From JALRAP01 sp046302815 (GTDB lineage Bacteria > Bacteroidota > Bacteroidia > AKYH767-A > OLB10), in contig JBKCHO010000034.1 in the NCBI GenBank assembly GCA_046302815.1, positions 1 to 19,831 on the forward strand: DNA of 19,831 nucleotides. Direction: 5' to 3'. A program made the position numbers and the translations under genes. The notes under the pieces are model-generated. The model saw only the letters and a list, made by a program, of their open reading frames with translations. It was not told the origin of the DNA and ran no database searches. This document shows positions 9,199-16,497 of the stretch, piece after piece (position 1 is the stretch's first letter; every line of letters starts with the position of its first letter).

Positions 9199-10017
9199 CT
9201 ACTTCTTCTTTGAGGAGAGCGGGTTGGCTAAGCCAGAATATCCTTTCAAATCCATCTTGATGGATCCAACCAGAATTTCGGCCTGAGCACGAACCACAAT
9301 CCGGTTGGCATCATCTGATACCCAAACCGTCATATCCTCCTCTTCTTTGAACACTCGTCCTTGCAAGAGCATTGGACGAAATTTAATGCAATTAAATGTG
9401 CCAAGCTTGGTTTTAAGGGTCTCTTTACCGAGATATTTGATAGTCATAGAGAAGACCTCATCATCCAAATAGGCTTTAAAAGGAAACGACTGACCAGGCT
9501 TGGCGTTAGTAAAGTCCAGGTTACGGGCATAATAAAAAGCTGAAACCAAGTCCTGCACATTTTCAGGCACAGGTATCGTAGCGGTATTCGACTTTGCTGT
9601 GCGATTATGATGATCAAATGAGACATCCTGGTTTTTAACATAGCCTCCCTCATCAATGCGTCGCACAAAAATCCATGGAATTAGCGCCATGGTATCAATA
9701 TAGCTTTCATAACGGTCGCGAACCTTGAAAAACCAATCGAATGCTCCTAGCGTCCTTCCGGTACCAACAACATGAAAGGTTGGACGGTTGTTTACTTGAT
9801 AAATAGTTGGCTTAATGTGTAAACGAGCCTCTCCTGCATCAACCAGTCCGTAATGTATCCGGTAATCCAATGTCTCACCTGGTTTGAAAGCATTATTGGC
9901 AACAGTGCGGAAATCTGCTTGGCCGTTCACTTCAGTAAATGAAAACAAACAGATTGTGAAAAATGCGATTAAACGAAATGATACAAGGTCCATCGTGCTG
10001 TGATAGTTTATTACCAT
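9199..10017 (-). CDS. DUF3108 domain-containing exported protein
   Basis: 272 residues from the ATG at 10017. A second Met at 9993 gives a better signal peptide (MDLVSF, then a hydrophobic core ending VNGQ), so the real protein is probably 264 residues. The mature part fits DUF3108: the opening F-K-P-G-E-T-L-D-Y-R-I-H-Y-G, then A-G-E-A, the V-R-D-R-Y-E-S-Y-I-D segment, D-L-V-S-A-F-Y-Y-A-R near the middle, and a late V-W-V-S-D-D-A-N-R. Family members are periplasmic or envelope beta-rich proteins without an agreed function. It is the last gene of the leuS-scpB group, 14 bp after scpB, and carries no catalytic motif I recognise. The C-terminus ends in a lysine run. Confidence 0.85.
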   Translation of the reverse strand: MVINYHSTMDLVSFRLIAFFTICLFSFTEVNGQADFRTVANNAFKPGETLDYRIHYGLVDAGEARLHIKPTIYQVNNRPTFHVVGTGRTLGAFDWFFKVRDRYESYIDTMALIPWIFVRRIDEGGYVKNQDVSFDHHNRTAKSNTATIPVPENVQDLVSAFYYARNLDFTNAKPGQSFPFKAYLDDEVFSMTIKYLGKETLKTKLGTFNCIKFRPMLLQGRVFKEEEDMTVWVSDDANRIVVRAQAEILVGSIKMDLKGYSGLANPLSSKKK

Positions 10018-10031
10018 CTACTCACCAAATT

Positions 10032-10766
10032 CTATGCCGAATGGCCATCCGAAGCATCTGGCGCCTCGCCATTAGTCTCGTTGTCAACATCATAGGAGGC
10101 CTCGCTATCATCTGAAAGTGACATTTCTTCAACCGCAGAAGCACCTGACTCTGTGTCTCGTGAATCTGAAGCTGTAGGCAATTCATCTAATGGTGCATCC
10201 ATCAAATCCATGGGGATTCCAATTTCACTGATTGCACCAGGTTGAATATCCTTGAGCTTGGGCAAATCCTTGACGGAGCGTAAGCCGAAATGATCCATAA
10301 AATTTTTACTCGTCGAGTATAAAATAGGCTTACCCGGACCATCGCTTTTGCCTGATATGACGATGAGGTCTTTTTCCAATAGCTTTTGAATCGAATAGTC
10401 GCAGCTAACTCCCCTTATTTGTTCCAGCTCTGGCTTGGTTATAGGCTGCTTGTATGCGATGATGGCCAAGGTTTCCAAGGCAGCCGTAGACAACCTCTTC
10501 TTCTCTTTGAGCTGAAGCATGACATGAATAGCGGAATGATAATCCTTTTTGCTCAGGAATTCATAGCCACCCGCAATTTCATTCAGTTCATAGGAGAAAT
10601 CATCGTCTACATACTTCTGCTTGATTCTTGATACTGCATCCGTTATGTCTTCGCGTGTCAACTCCCAACCATATGCGGCTTTGAGGCACGAAATGATTTC
10701 ATCGGCAGATACTGCAGATTCACTGGCGAAAATGAGGGCCTCTACATTTTGGTCTAGCTGTCTCAT
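10032..10766 (-). CDS. scpB: Segregation and condensation protein B (SMC-ScpAB subunit)
   Basis: 244 residues. ScpB dimers bind the kleisin ScpA and help SMC organise and segregate the chromosome. The N-terminal two-thirds shows the expected tandem winged-helix folds: VEALIFASE at the start, then the signature LSTAALETLAIIAYKQPITK with E-I-R-G-V, and a second wing ending G-R/K-P-I-L-Y-S-T-S with F-M-D-H-F-G-L. From about residue 178 the protein becomes a low-complexity tail rich in Asp, Glu and Ser, with no predicted fold. scpA is not in the window. The gene lies 39 bp after leuS and 14 bp before the DUF3108 gene, probably in one transcript. A small AT-rich inverted repeat (10777-10793) lies just upstream. 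Confidence 0.94.
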   Translation of the reverse strand: MRQLDQNVEALIFASESAVSADEIISCLKAAYGWELTREDITDAVSRIKQKYVDDDFSYELNEIAGGYEFLSKKDYHSAIHVMLQLKEKKRLSTAALETLAIIAYKQPITKPELEQIRGVSCDYSIQKLLEKDLIVISGKSDGPGKPILYSTSKNFMDHFGLRSVKDLPKLKDIQPGAISEIGIPMDLMDAPLDELPTASDSRDTESGASAVEEMSLSDDSEASYDVDNETNGEAPDASDGHSA

Positions 10767-10776
10767 ATGAAAACGG

Positions 10777-10793
10777 ATATAAAAGATTTATAT
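10777..10793. repeat. AT-rich inverted repeat between leuS and scpB
   Basis: ATATAAA (10777-10783) and TTTATAT (10787-10793) are perfect 7-bp arms with a 3-nt loop, in the 39-bp leuS-scpB gap. It lacks a G/C core and a T-run, so it is not a convincing terminator. It may be chance in an AT-rich spacer. Confidence 0.35.
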
Positions 10794-10805
10794 GAACTGT
10801 TGTTT

Positions 10806-13574
10806 TTATAATACCACATTTACTATCCGACCTGGAACCACAATAACCTTTTTAGGTGGATTGCCGTCAAGCCATTTGGACATCTCTTCCGCAGCCAAAA
10901 CCGATTTTTCGACATCGGATGGGGTCATCGCCTTAGGCAAAACGATCTTGAACCTGGTTTTACCATTGATGGAAACCGGATATTCAAAGTCATCCTCGAC
11001 CAAATGGCGCTCGTCATATTTCGGATACGGAGCCGTGGTCACCGATGTTGTGTGCCCCATGCGAGCCCACAACTCCTCAGCAAGGTGAGGTGCAAAGGGC
11101 GAAATCAAAATGGTCAAGGGCTCCATGATGCCGCGCTTATTGCATTTCAAATCGGTAAGCTCATTGACGCAAATCATGAAGGTACTTACGGATGTGTTGA
11201 AAGAAAATCGTTCCATATCTTCCGACACCTTCTTGATTGCCTTATGTAAAGTTTTGAACTCCTCCTTGGAAGGCGCATCGTCTGAAATAACGAAGTTTCC
11301 ATCGCGAATGAACAACCTCCAAAACTTGCGCAGGAAGTTGCTTACACCTGTGATGCCATTGGTGTTCCAAGGTTTGCTTTGCTCAATGGGTCCGAGAAAC
11401 ATCTCGTACATACGCAAGCAGTCTGCGCCATATTGCTCGATAATGGAATCGGGACTTACCACATTCCATTTCGACTTGGACATTTTTTCTACTTCATGAC
11501 CACATATGTATTTCCCATCTTCCAAAATAAATTCGGCATTTGCATATTCCTCGCGCCACAACTTGAATGCTTCTACATCAAGGACATTATTGTGAACGAT
11601 ATTCACATCCACATGCAAAGGCACAGTATCGTGTTGGTTTCGCAAGCCATGGGAAACGAAAATATTTGTTCCGTTTTTCCTATACACAAATGAGGATGTC
11701 CCCTGAATCATTCCCTGATTGATCAGTTTTCTTGCAGGCTCATCAACAGGAACAAGTCCTAAATCAAACAGCACTTTAGTCCAGAAGCGGACATACAGCA
11801 AATGACCAGTGGCATGTTCAGCACCGCCCATGTACAAATCCACATCACGCCAATATCCCATAGCATCGGTGGAAGCCATTGCCAAATTGTTATTGGCATC
11901 CATATACCTCAAAAAATACCAAGACGATCCCGCCCAACCTGGCATGGTGGTATGTTCGTATTCGTATTTGTCTTTGTACTTCCATCCTGTCGCACGAGCC
12001 AGAGGAGGCTCTCCCGATTCAGTAGGAAGAAACTTATCGACTTGGGGCAATACCAACGGAAGTTCATTTTCTTCCATCGCGTAAGGAATGCCATCACGAT
12101 AGTAAATGGGAATAGGTTCGCCCCAATAACGCTGACGACCAAACACGGCATCACGCAATCTAAAGTTAACTTGTTTGTCCCCATGCCCACCTATCACAAT
12201 ACGATCTATCGCAACAGCGACAGCCTCTTTTACTTTCAATCCATTGAGGAATTCACTATTGGCAAGCACTCCATCCTTGGCCTCGTAAGCCTCCTTACCA
12301 ATATCGCCGCCAAGCACAACTTCCCTTACGGGGATTCCAAAATGACGAGCGAAAGCGTAGTCGCGAGCATCGTGAGCCGGAACAGCCATTACCGCTCCTG
12401 TGCCATAACCCGAAAGAACATAGTCTCCAACCCAAACAGGTATTTTCTCGCCTGTGAATGGATGAAGGACGAATCCTCCGGTAAAAATGCCTGTTACTTT
12501 TTTTACTTCAGACATCCGCTCCCGGTCTGAACGGTTTCGTGCATGCTGAACATACGCCTCAACTTCAACTTTTCTATCTGATGTAGTAATCTCACCAACT
12601 AGCTCATGTTCGGGCGCCAATGTCAGAAAGGTAACTCCAAAAATGGTATCAGGTCGTGTGGTGAAAACTTCTATGGTTTGTTCCGCCTTGTTTTCTGTAA
12701 ATGTCTTGAATCGGACCAAGGCGCCTTCCGATCTACCGATCCAGTAGCGCTGAGCTTCCTTGATAGAATCGGACCATTCTATTTTTTCAAGACCGTCAAG
12801 CAACCTCTCCGCATAAGCGGATATGCGGAGGCTCCATTGCTTCATCTTCTTGCGCTCTACAGGATAGCCTCCTCGCTCAGAAAATCCATCCTTCACCTCC
12901 TCATTGGCAAGAACCGTTCCCAGTGCGGGACACCAATTGACTACCGCATCACTGAGGTAGGCCAAACGATAGGACAATAATATGCGTTGTTGTTTTGATT
13001 CATCAAAAGACTTCCATGAATTCGCATTGAAATGCTCGGTGGTGTCGCATGCAGCCTCTACCAACAAATTGCCGTTCTTGTTGAATTCGGAGATCAATGT
13101 ATCCACAGGTTCAGCCTTACCCGATTGCTTGTTAAACCAAGAGTTGAAAAGCTTCAGGAAAATCCATTGGGTCCATTTGTAATAGGATGGTTCGCATGTG
13201 CGTATTTCCCGACTCCAGTCGTATGAGAAACCAATGCGGTCAAGCTGTGAACGATATCTCTCAATATTTTGAAGCGTAGTAACTGCAGGATGTTGTCCTG
13301 TTTGTATGGCATATTGCTCTGCAGGCAGTCCAAAAGCATCGTACCCCATGGGATGAAGCACATTGAAGCCTTTGTGCCTTTTGAAGCGAGCTAAAATGTC
13401 AGAGGCGATGTATCCTAAGGGATGACCAACATGAAGTCCGGCTCCCGAAGGATATGGGAACATATCCAAAACATAATACTTGGGAAGAGTCGCATCCTCC
13501 TCAACCTTATAGGTGTGTTGCTCTTTCCAATTGCGCTGCCAGCGTGCCTCTATTTCCCAGAAATCGTATTCCAT
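10806..13574 (-). CDS. leuS: Leucyl-tRNA synthetase
   Basis: 922 residues, close to the usual bacterial length or slightly above it. It charges tRNA-Leu in the cytoplasm. The class I HIGH motif appears as HVGH at 48-51, inside PYPSGAGLHVGHPLGY. The editing (CP1) domain has the conserved GTGAVMAVPAHD with a following R-D. Further on are RYWGEPIPI and the tRNA-synthetase core M-P-G-W-A-G-S-S-W-Y-F-L-R-Y. KMSKS is at about 697-701, followed by the anticodon-binding domain. It is the first gene of the minus-strand group leuS-scpB-DUF3108 and diverges from ftsX across a 175-bp gap. The leader contains a GC-rich hairpin (13627-13646), but no T-box or clear leucine-codon leader peptide was seen. Confidence 0.98.
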   Translation of the reverse strand: MEYDFWEIEARWQRNWKEQHTYKVEEDATLPKYYVLDMFPYPSGAGLHVGHPLGYIASDILARFKRHKGFNVLHPMGYDAFGLPAEQYAIQTGQHPAVTTLQNIERYRSQLDRIGFSYDWSREIRTCEPSYYKWTQWIFLKLFNSWFNKQSGKAEPVDTLISEFNKNGNLLVEAACDTTEHFNANSWKSFDESKQQRILLSYRLAYLSDAVVNWCPALGTVLANEEVKDGFSERGGYPVERKKMKQWSLRISAYAERLLDGLEKIEWSDSIKEAQRYWIGRSEGALVRFKTFTENKAEQTIEVFTTRPDTIFGVTFLTLAPEHELVGEITTSDRKVEVEAYVQHARNRSDRERMSEVKKVTGIFTGGFVLHPFTGEKIPVWVGDYVLSGYGTGAVMAVPAHDARDYAFARHFGIPVREVVLGGDIGKEAYEAKDGVLANSEFLNGLKVKEAVAVAIDRIVIGGHGDKQVNFRLRDAVFGRQRYWGEPIPIYYRDGIPYAMEENELPLVLPQVDKFLPTESGEPPLARATGWKYKDKYEYEHTTMPGWAGSSWYFLRYMDANNNLAMASTDAMGYWRDVDLYMGGAEHATGHLLYVRFWTKVLFDLGLVPVDEPARKLINQGMIQGTSSFVYRKNGTNIFVSHGLRNQHDTVPLHVDVNIVHNNVLDVEAFKLWREEYANAEFILEDGKYICGHEVEKMSKSKWNVVSPDSIIEQYGADCLRMYEMFLGPIEQSKPWNTNGITGVSNFLRKFWRLFIRDGNFVISDDAPSKEEFKTLHKAIKKVSEDMERFSFNTSVSTFMICVNELTDLKCNKRGIMEPLTILISPFAPHLAEELWARMGHTTSVTTAPYPKYDERHLVEDDFEYPVSINGKTRFKIVLPKAMTPSDVEKSVLAAEEMSKWLDGNPPKKVIVVPGRIVNVVL

Positions 13575-13626
13575 ATCGGTAATGCAGGGTCTATTAATGG
13601 GTTTTGATGTTGATTTTCAGACACCT

Positions 13627-13646
13627 GCGAAGGATTGCCCCTTCGC
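13627..13646. repeat. GC-rich hairpin in the leuS/ftsX divergent region
   Basis: GCGAAGG (13627-13633) and CCTTCGC (13640-13646) are perfect 7-bp arms with a 6-nt loop. It lies about 50 bp upstream of the leuS start, in the leuS leader if transcription begins beyond it. There is no T-run, so it is not a terminator. A separate 10-bp palindrome, GGGGTACCCC, is at 13692-13701. Function is unknown. Confidence 0.4.
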
Positions 13647-13737
13647 TGAAACAAGGGCGTTTCGGAAGGGACACGAAGATAACAAAAAGCAGGGGTACCC
13701 CGACCTGAAAACCAGACAGAAGCAGTGGTAAAAAGCA

Positions 13738-13745
13738 TACTTTTG
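13738..13745 (+). promoter_or_regulatory. Likely -7 promoter element of ftsX
   Basis: TACTTTTG matches the Bacteroidota -7 consensus TAnnTTTG exactly and continues as GCAGC. It ends four bases before the ftsX ATG, so transcription would begin at or next to the start codon. No good -33 TTG is seen 17-23 bp upstream. Confidence 0.55.
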
Positions 13746-13749
13746 CAGC

Positions 13750-14625
13750 ATGTCAGATTCGAGCACCCCATTGGCTAGAAAAGCCCTGATGACATCTTAT
13801 GTTTCCACGGTGGTTAGCATTTCATTGGTGTTGTTCATGTTGGGTGTACTAGGTATTTTGGTCATGCATGCCCAACAGATTACCAATTATGTTCGCGAGA
13901 ATCTGCAGTTGTCGGTAACAATCATGCCAGAGTCAAAAGAAGAGGACATCAAAAGCCTCATGGAGGTATTAGGAAAATCCGAAGCAGTAAAAGAAGTAAA
14001 ACTGGTTACCAAGGAACAGGCTGCCGAAGAAATGAAGAAGGAGCTGGGAGAGGATTTTGTTTCTTTTCTGGGATACAATCCGTTGTTAACCTCTTTGGAT
14101 GTCAAATTGAATGCCCCTTTCACCGATGCAAAGTATGTGTCAGCATTCAAGGAAAAACTTTCTGGCTACCCCTTAGTCAAAGAGGTTGCCTATCAACAAA
14201 CATTGGTCGACAGTATCAATAAAAACATCCAAACCTTTACCTTGGTTATTTTAGGATTCAGCTTACTCCTTGCCATTGTAGCCGGAGCACTCATCAACAA
14301 TACCATACGGATTGCCCTTTACTCCAAAAGACTTGTCATCAAAAGCATGCGTTTGGTTGGAGCCACCAATGGTTTCATACTAAAACCCTTTTTGATAAAT
14401 GGCGTCCTGCAAGGTTTGTACGGTGCATTGATTGCAAATGCCCTACTAGCCATCCTATTGCTCTATTCTGGACGCGAAATCCCAGATCTTGGCAACATCA
14501 CCAATCTGGAAATGGTTGTGCAGCTTATGGCCCTACTTTTGATTGCCGGCATGTGTATATCCGGCATTAGTACATTTGTAGCTGTAAACAGGTATCTCAG
14601 AAAAAACGCCTCCGAACTCTTTTAA
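13750..14625 (+). CDS. ftsX: Cell division protein FtsX (ABC transporter permease-like)
   Basis: 291 residues, the typical length. FtsX pairs with the ATPase FtsE at the septum and relays ATP hydrolysis to periplasmic peptidoglycan hydrolases. The topology fits: a short cytoplasmic N-terminus, TM1 at about 18-40 (S-T-V-V-S-I-S-L-V-L-F-M-L-G), a periplasmic domain of roughly 125 residues containing F-L-G-Y-N-P-L, then TM2 (about 168-190), TM3 and TM4. The cytoplasmic segment I-A-L-Y-S-K-R-L-V-I-K-S-M-R-L-V-G-A-T is the conserved FtsX coupling region. ftsE is not adjacent here, in contrast to ftsEX pairs in many other bacteria. It is first in a tight group with DUF3098, uppP and truB, with a 12-bp gap to the next gene. 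Confidence 0.95.
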   Translation: MSDSSTPLARKALMTSYVSTVVSISLVLFMLGVLGILVMHAQQITNYVRENLQLSVTIMPESKEEDIKSLMEVLGKSEAVKEVKLVTKEQAAEEMKKELGEDFVSFLGYNPLLTSLDVKLNAPFTDAKYVSAFKEKLSGYPLVKEVAYQQTLVDSINKNIQTFTLVILGFSLLLAIVAGALINNTIRIALYSKRLVIKSMRLVGATNGFILKPFLINGVLQGLYGALIANALLAILLLYSGREIPDLGNITNLEMVVQLMALLLIAGMCISGISTFVAVNRYLRKNASELF

Positions 14626-14637
14626 CACCAACTCCCG

Positions 14638-14883
14638 ATGTCAAAAAAAGAAACCACCAAGAATACCGGATTTGCATTCGGAAAAGAAAACTACCGCATC
14701 ATGTTGATCGGTATCGCTCTTATCGTCGTTGGATTCATCCTGATGGCAGGTGGAGGCACAGATGATCCGAAAAAATTCAGCGAGGATATCTTCAGCTTCC
14801 AACGAATCACCCTGGCTCCAATTTTGGTGCTTTCCGGTTTCGTGCTGGAAATTTATGCCATACTGAAAAAACAAAAGGATTGA
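14638..14883 (+). CDS. DUF3098 small membrane protein
   Basis: 81 residues. An F-A-F-G-K-E-N-Y segment precedes two hydrophobic helices (about 20-38 and 58-75) separated by a G-G-G-T-D-D-P-x-x-F loop and F-S-F-Q-R-I-T-L-A-P. These are the hallmarks of DUF3098, a Bacteroidota family of unknown function. Its place between ftsX (12-bp gap) and uppP (7-bp gap) recurs in this phylum as I recall, which suggests a link to cell-envelope growth or division. That is inference from position only. Confidence 0.88.
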   Translation: MSKKETTKNTGFAFGKENYRIMLIGIALIVVGFILMAGGGTDDPKKFSEDIFSFQRITLAPILVLSGFVLEIYAILKKQKD

Positions 14884-14890
14884 TCCTTCC

Positions 14891-15694
14891 ATGACCGTAC
14901 TCGAAGCCATCATTCTTGGCATTGTCGAGGGATTAACCGAATTTTTGCCGGTTTCCTCTACCGGCCATATGATCATCGCATCATCACTCATGGGAATTGC
15001 TGAAGAGGGCTTCACCAAAACTTTCACAGTGGCCATTCAGCTTGGAGCGATTCTATCGGTTCTATTTCTCTATTGGAAACGATTTTTTCAGAGCGTCGAC
15101 TTCTATTATAAATTGTTTGTCGCATTCCTTCCGGCCGCCTTCTTTGGTTTTCTTTTCGGTGATTTCATCGACAGCCTTCTGGGCGATGTAACAGTTGTGG
15201 CGATTGCTCTGCTGGCAGGAGGTATTTTCCTTCTCTTTTTGGATCGATTACTACCCGAAGAAAAAGGAGAAGACAAAAAAGAAATGGATTATAAAACCGC
15301 TCTTGGAATCGGATTGTTCCAAGTCATCTCTATGATTCCAGGTGTATCTCGCTCTGCCGCTACCATAATCGGAGGGATGTTCCAGGGCCTTTCACGAAAA
15401 TCAGCCGCCGAATTCTCCTTCTTTTTGGCAGTACCTACCATGTTCGCAGCTACAGCTTACAAAATGTTGAAGTTTTACCAATCAGGAGAGCTCATGCAGC
15501 ATGGAGCAGAGCACCTTCATTTGCTAATCATTGGCAACCTTGTGGCATTCATAGTGGCCATTTTGGCCATCCGATCTTTCATTGGCATTGTGACCAAATA
15601 CGGATTGAAGGTTTACGGCTATTATCGTATTGCCGTTGGACTAACCATCCTCATCCTTTTGTTCGCTGGCGTAGATCTTAAAATCGTTGACTGA
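14891..15694 (+). CDS. uppP: Undecaprenyl-diphosphatase (BacA/UppP family)
   Basis: 267 residues, the normal length, with seven to eight membrane helices. It dephosphorylates undecaprenyl pyrophosphate so that the lipid carrier for peptidoglycan and other envelope polymers can be reused; loss of the enzyme sensitises many bacteria to bacitracin. The two conserved boxes are present: EGLTEFLPVSSTGH at 13-26, with Glu13, Glu17 and the Ser-Ser-Thr-Gly-His run, and PGVSRSA at about 150-156 with the catalytic Arg154. Its last codons overlap the start of truB by 8 bp, which points to translational coupling. Confidence 0.96.
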   Translation: MTVLEAIILGIVEGLTEFLPVSSTGHMIIASSLMGIAEEGFTKTFTVAIQLGAILSVLFLYWKRFFQSVDFYYKLFVAFLPAAFFGFLFGDFIDSLLGDVTVVAIALLAGGIFLLFLDRLLPEEKGEDKKEMDYKTALGIGLFQVISMIPGVSRSAATIIGGMFQGLSRKSAAEFSFFLAVPTMFAATAYKMLKFYQSGELMQHGAEHLHLLIIGNLVAFIVAILAIRSFIGIVTKYGLKVYGYYRIAVGLTILILLFAGVDLKIVD

Positions 15695-16352
15695 TCCCAT
15701 CGACTACAACGAAGGAGCGGTATTGCTGTTAAACAAGCCGTTGGGTTGGACATCATTCGACCTGGTTAAAAAAATCCGCAACCTGACCAAAGCCAAGAAG
15801 GTGGGCCATGCTGGAACGCTTGATCCTTTGGCATCCGGGTTGATGATATTGTGCACGGGCAAAATGACCAAGCAAATAGACTCCTACCAAGGAATGGTAA
15901 AGGAATATACTGGCACTTTTGTCCTTGGCGAGACTACCGCATCGTACGATCGCGAACAGCCCGTTGAACAAACTTGGCCTTACGAACACATACAAAAGGA
16001 GATGGTTTTGGACGCCGGCAAAAAATTCATGGGTCGTATCCAACAAACCCCTCCAGCACATTCCGCAATCAAAGTGGATGGTAAGCGCGCTTACGAATTG
16101 GCAAGAAAGGGCGAAGAAACAGGTATCAAATCCAGGGAGGTTGAAATTTTGGAATTCGAGTTCACTTCCATAGAACTGCCGCTGGTGGCTTTTAGGGTTG
16201 TTTGTTCCAAAGGAACCTATATCCGATCGTTGGTTTACGACCTTGGCAAATCGCTTAATTCAGGAGCCGTTTTGGAGTCGCTGATTAGGACCCGAATAGG
16301 AGATTTTCACCTGGATCAGGCTAAGAATGTGGCTGATTTTTTACACAAATAA
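15687..16352 (+). CDS. truB: tRNA pseudouridine(55) synthase TruB
   Basis: 221 residues. It converts U55 in the T-loop of tRNAs to pseudouridine. The catalytic Asp46 lies in GHAGTLDPLASG, preceded by L-L-N-K-P-L-G-W-T-S, a strong TruB signature. Later motifs P-P-A-H-S-A-I-K-V-D-G-K-R-A-Y-E-L-A-R and C-S-K-G-T-Y-I-R-S-L are also present. The length is the short form without a large C-terminal PUA extension. The start is TTG at 15687, overlapping the uppP stop by 8 bp. An in-frame TAG at 15672 blocks any longer version, no ATG or GTG lies between that stop and the conserved LLNKPLG motif, and the next TTG (15723) would remove the residues before it. Confidence 0.94.
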   Translation: MTDPIDYNEGAVLLLNKPLGWTSFDLVKKIRNLTKAKKVGHAGTLDPLASGLMILCTGKMTKQIDSYQGMVKEYTGTFVLGETTASYDREQPVEQTWPYEHIQKEMVLDAGKKFMGRIQQTPPAHSAIKVDGKRAYELARKGEETGIKSREVEILEFEFTSIELPLVAFRVVCSKGTYIRSLVYDLGKSLNSGAVLESLIRTRIGDFHLDQAKNVADFLHK

Positions 16353-16448
16353 GGCGGCTTAGGGTATTGCCTCACTTTTAAACAGCCTGTTTATGAAGCA
16401 ATCTGCTAAAATTCAGCATTATGCGGCGGATTTTGGGCATTGGTGCCT

Positions 16449-16456
16449 TATCTTTG
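16449..16456 (+). promoter_or_regulatory. Likely -7 promoter element of queA
   Basis: TATCTTTG matches TAnnTTTG exactly and is followed by CAGC, the same extension as at ftsX. It would place the transcript start near 16460, about 36 nt ahead of the queA ATG. Possible TTG motifs upstream (16433, 16440) are closer than the usual 17-23 bp spacing. Confidence 0.6.
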
Positions 16457-16497
16457 CAGCCCGATAAAGAAATCCGTAAATCTCTTTACACTCAAAT

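Noticed and set aside
11802..12530. A 242-codon open frame on the plus strand opposite leuS
   Set aside because: It is antisense to the conserved editing and core domains of leuS and its product shows no domain or plausible composition.
16393..16467. A 24-codon ATG-to-TAA open frame between truB and queA
   Set aside because: It overlaps the queA promoter-like box, has no recognisable motif, and is short enough to arise by chance.
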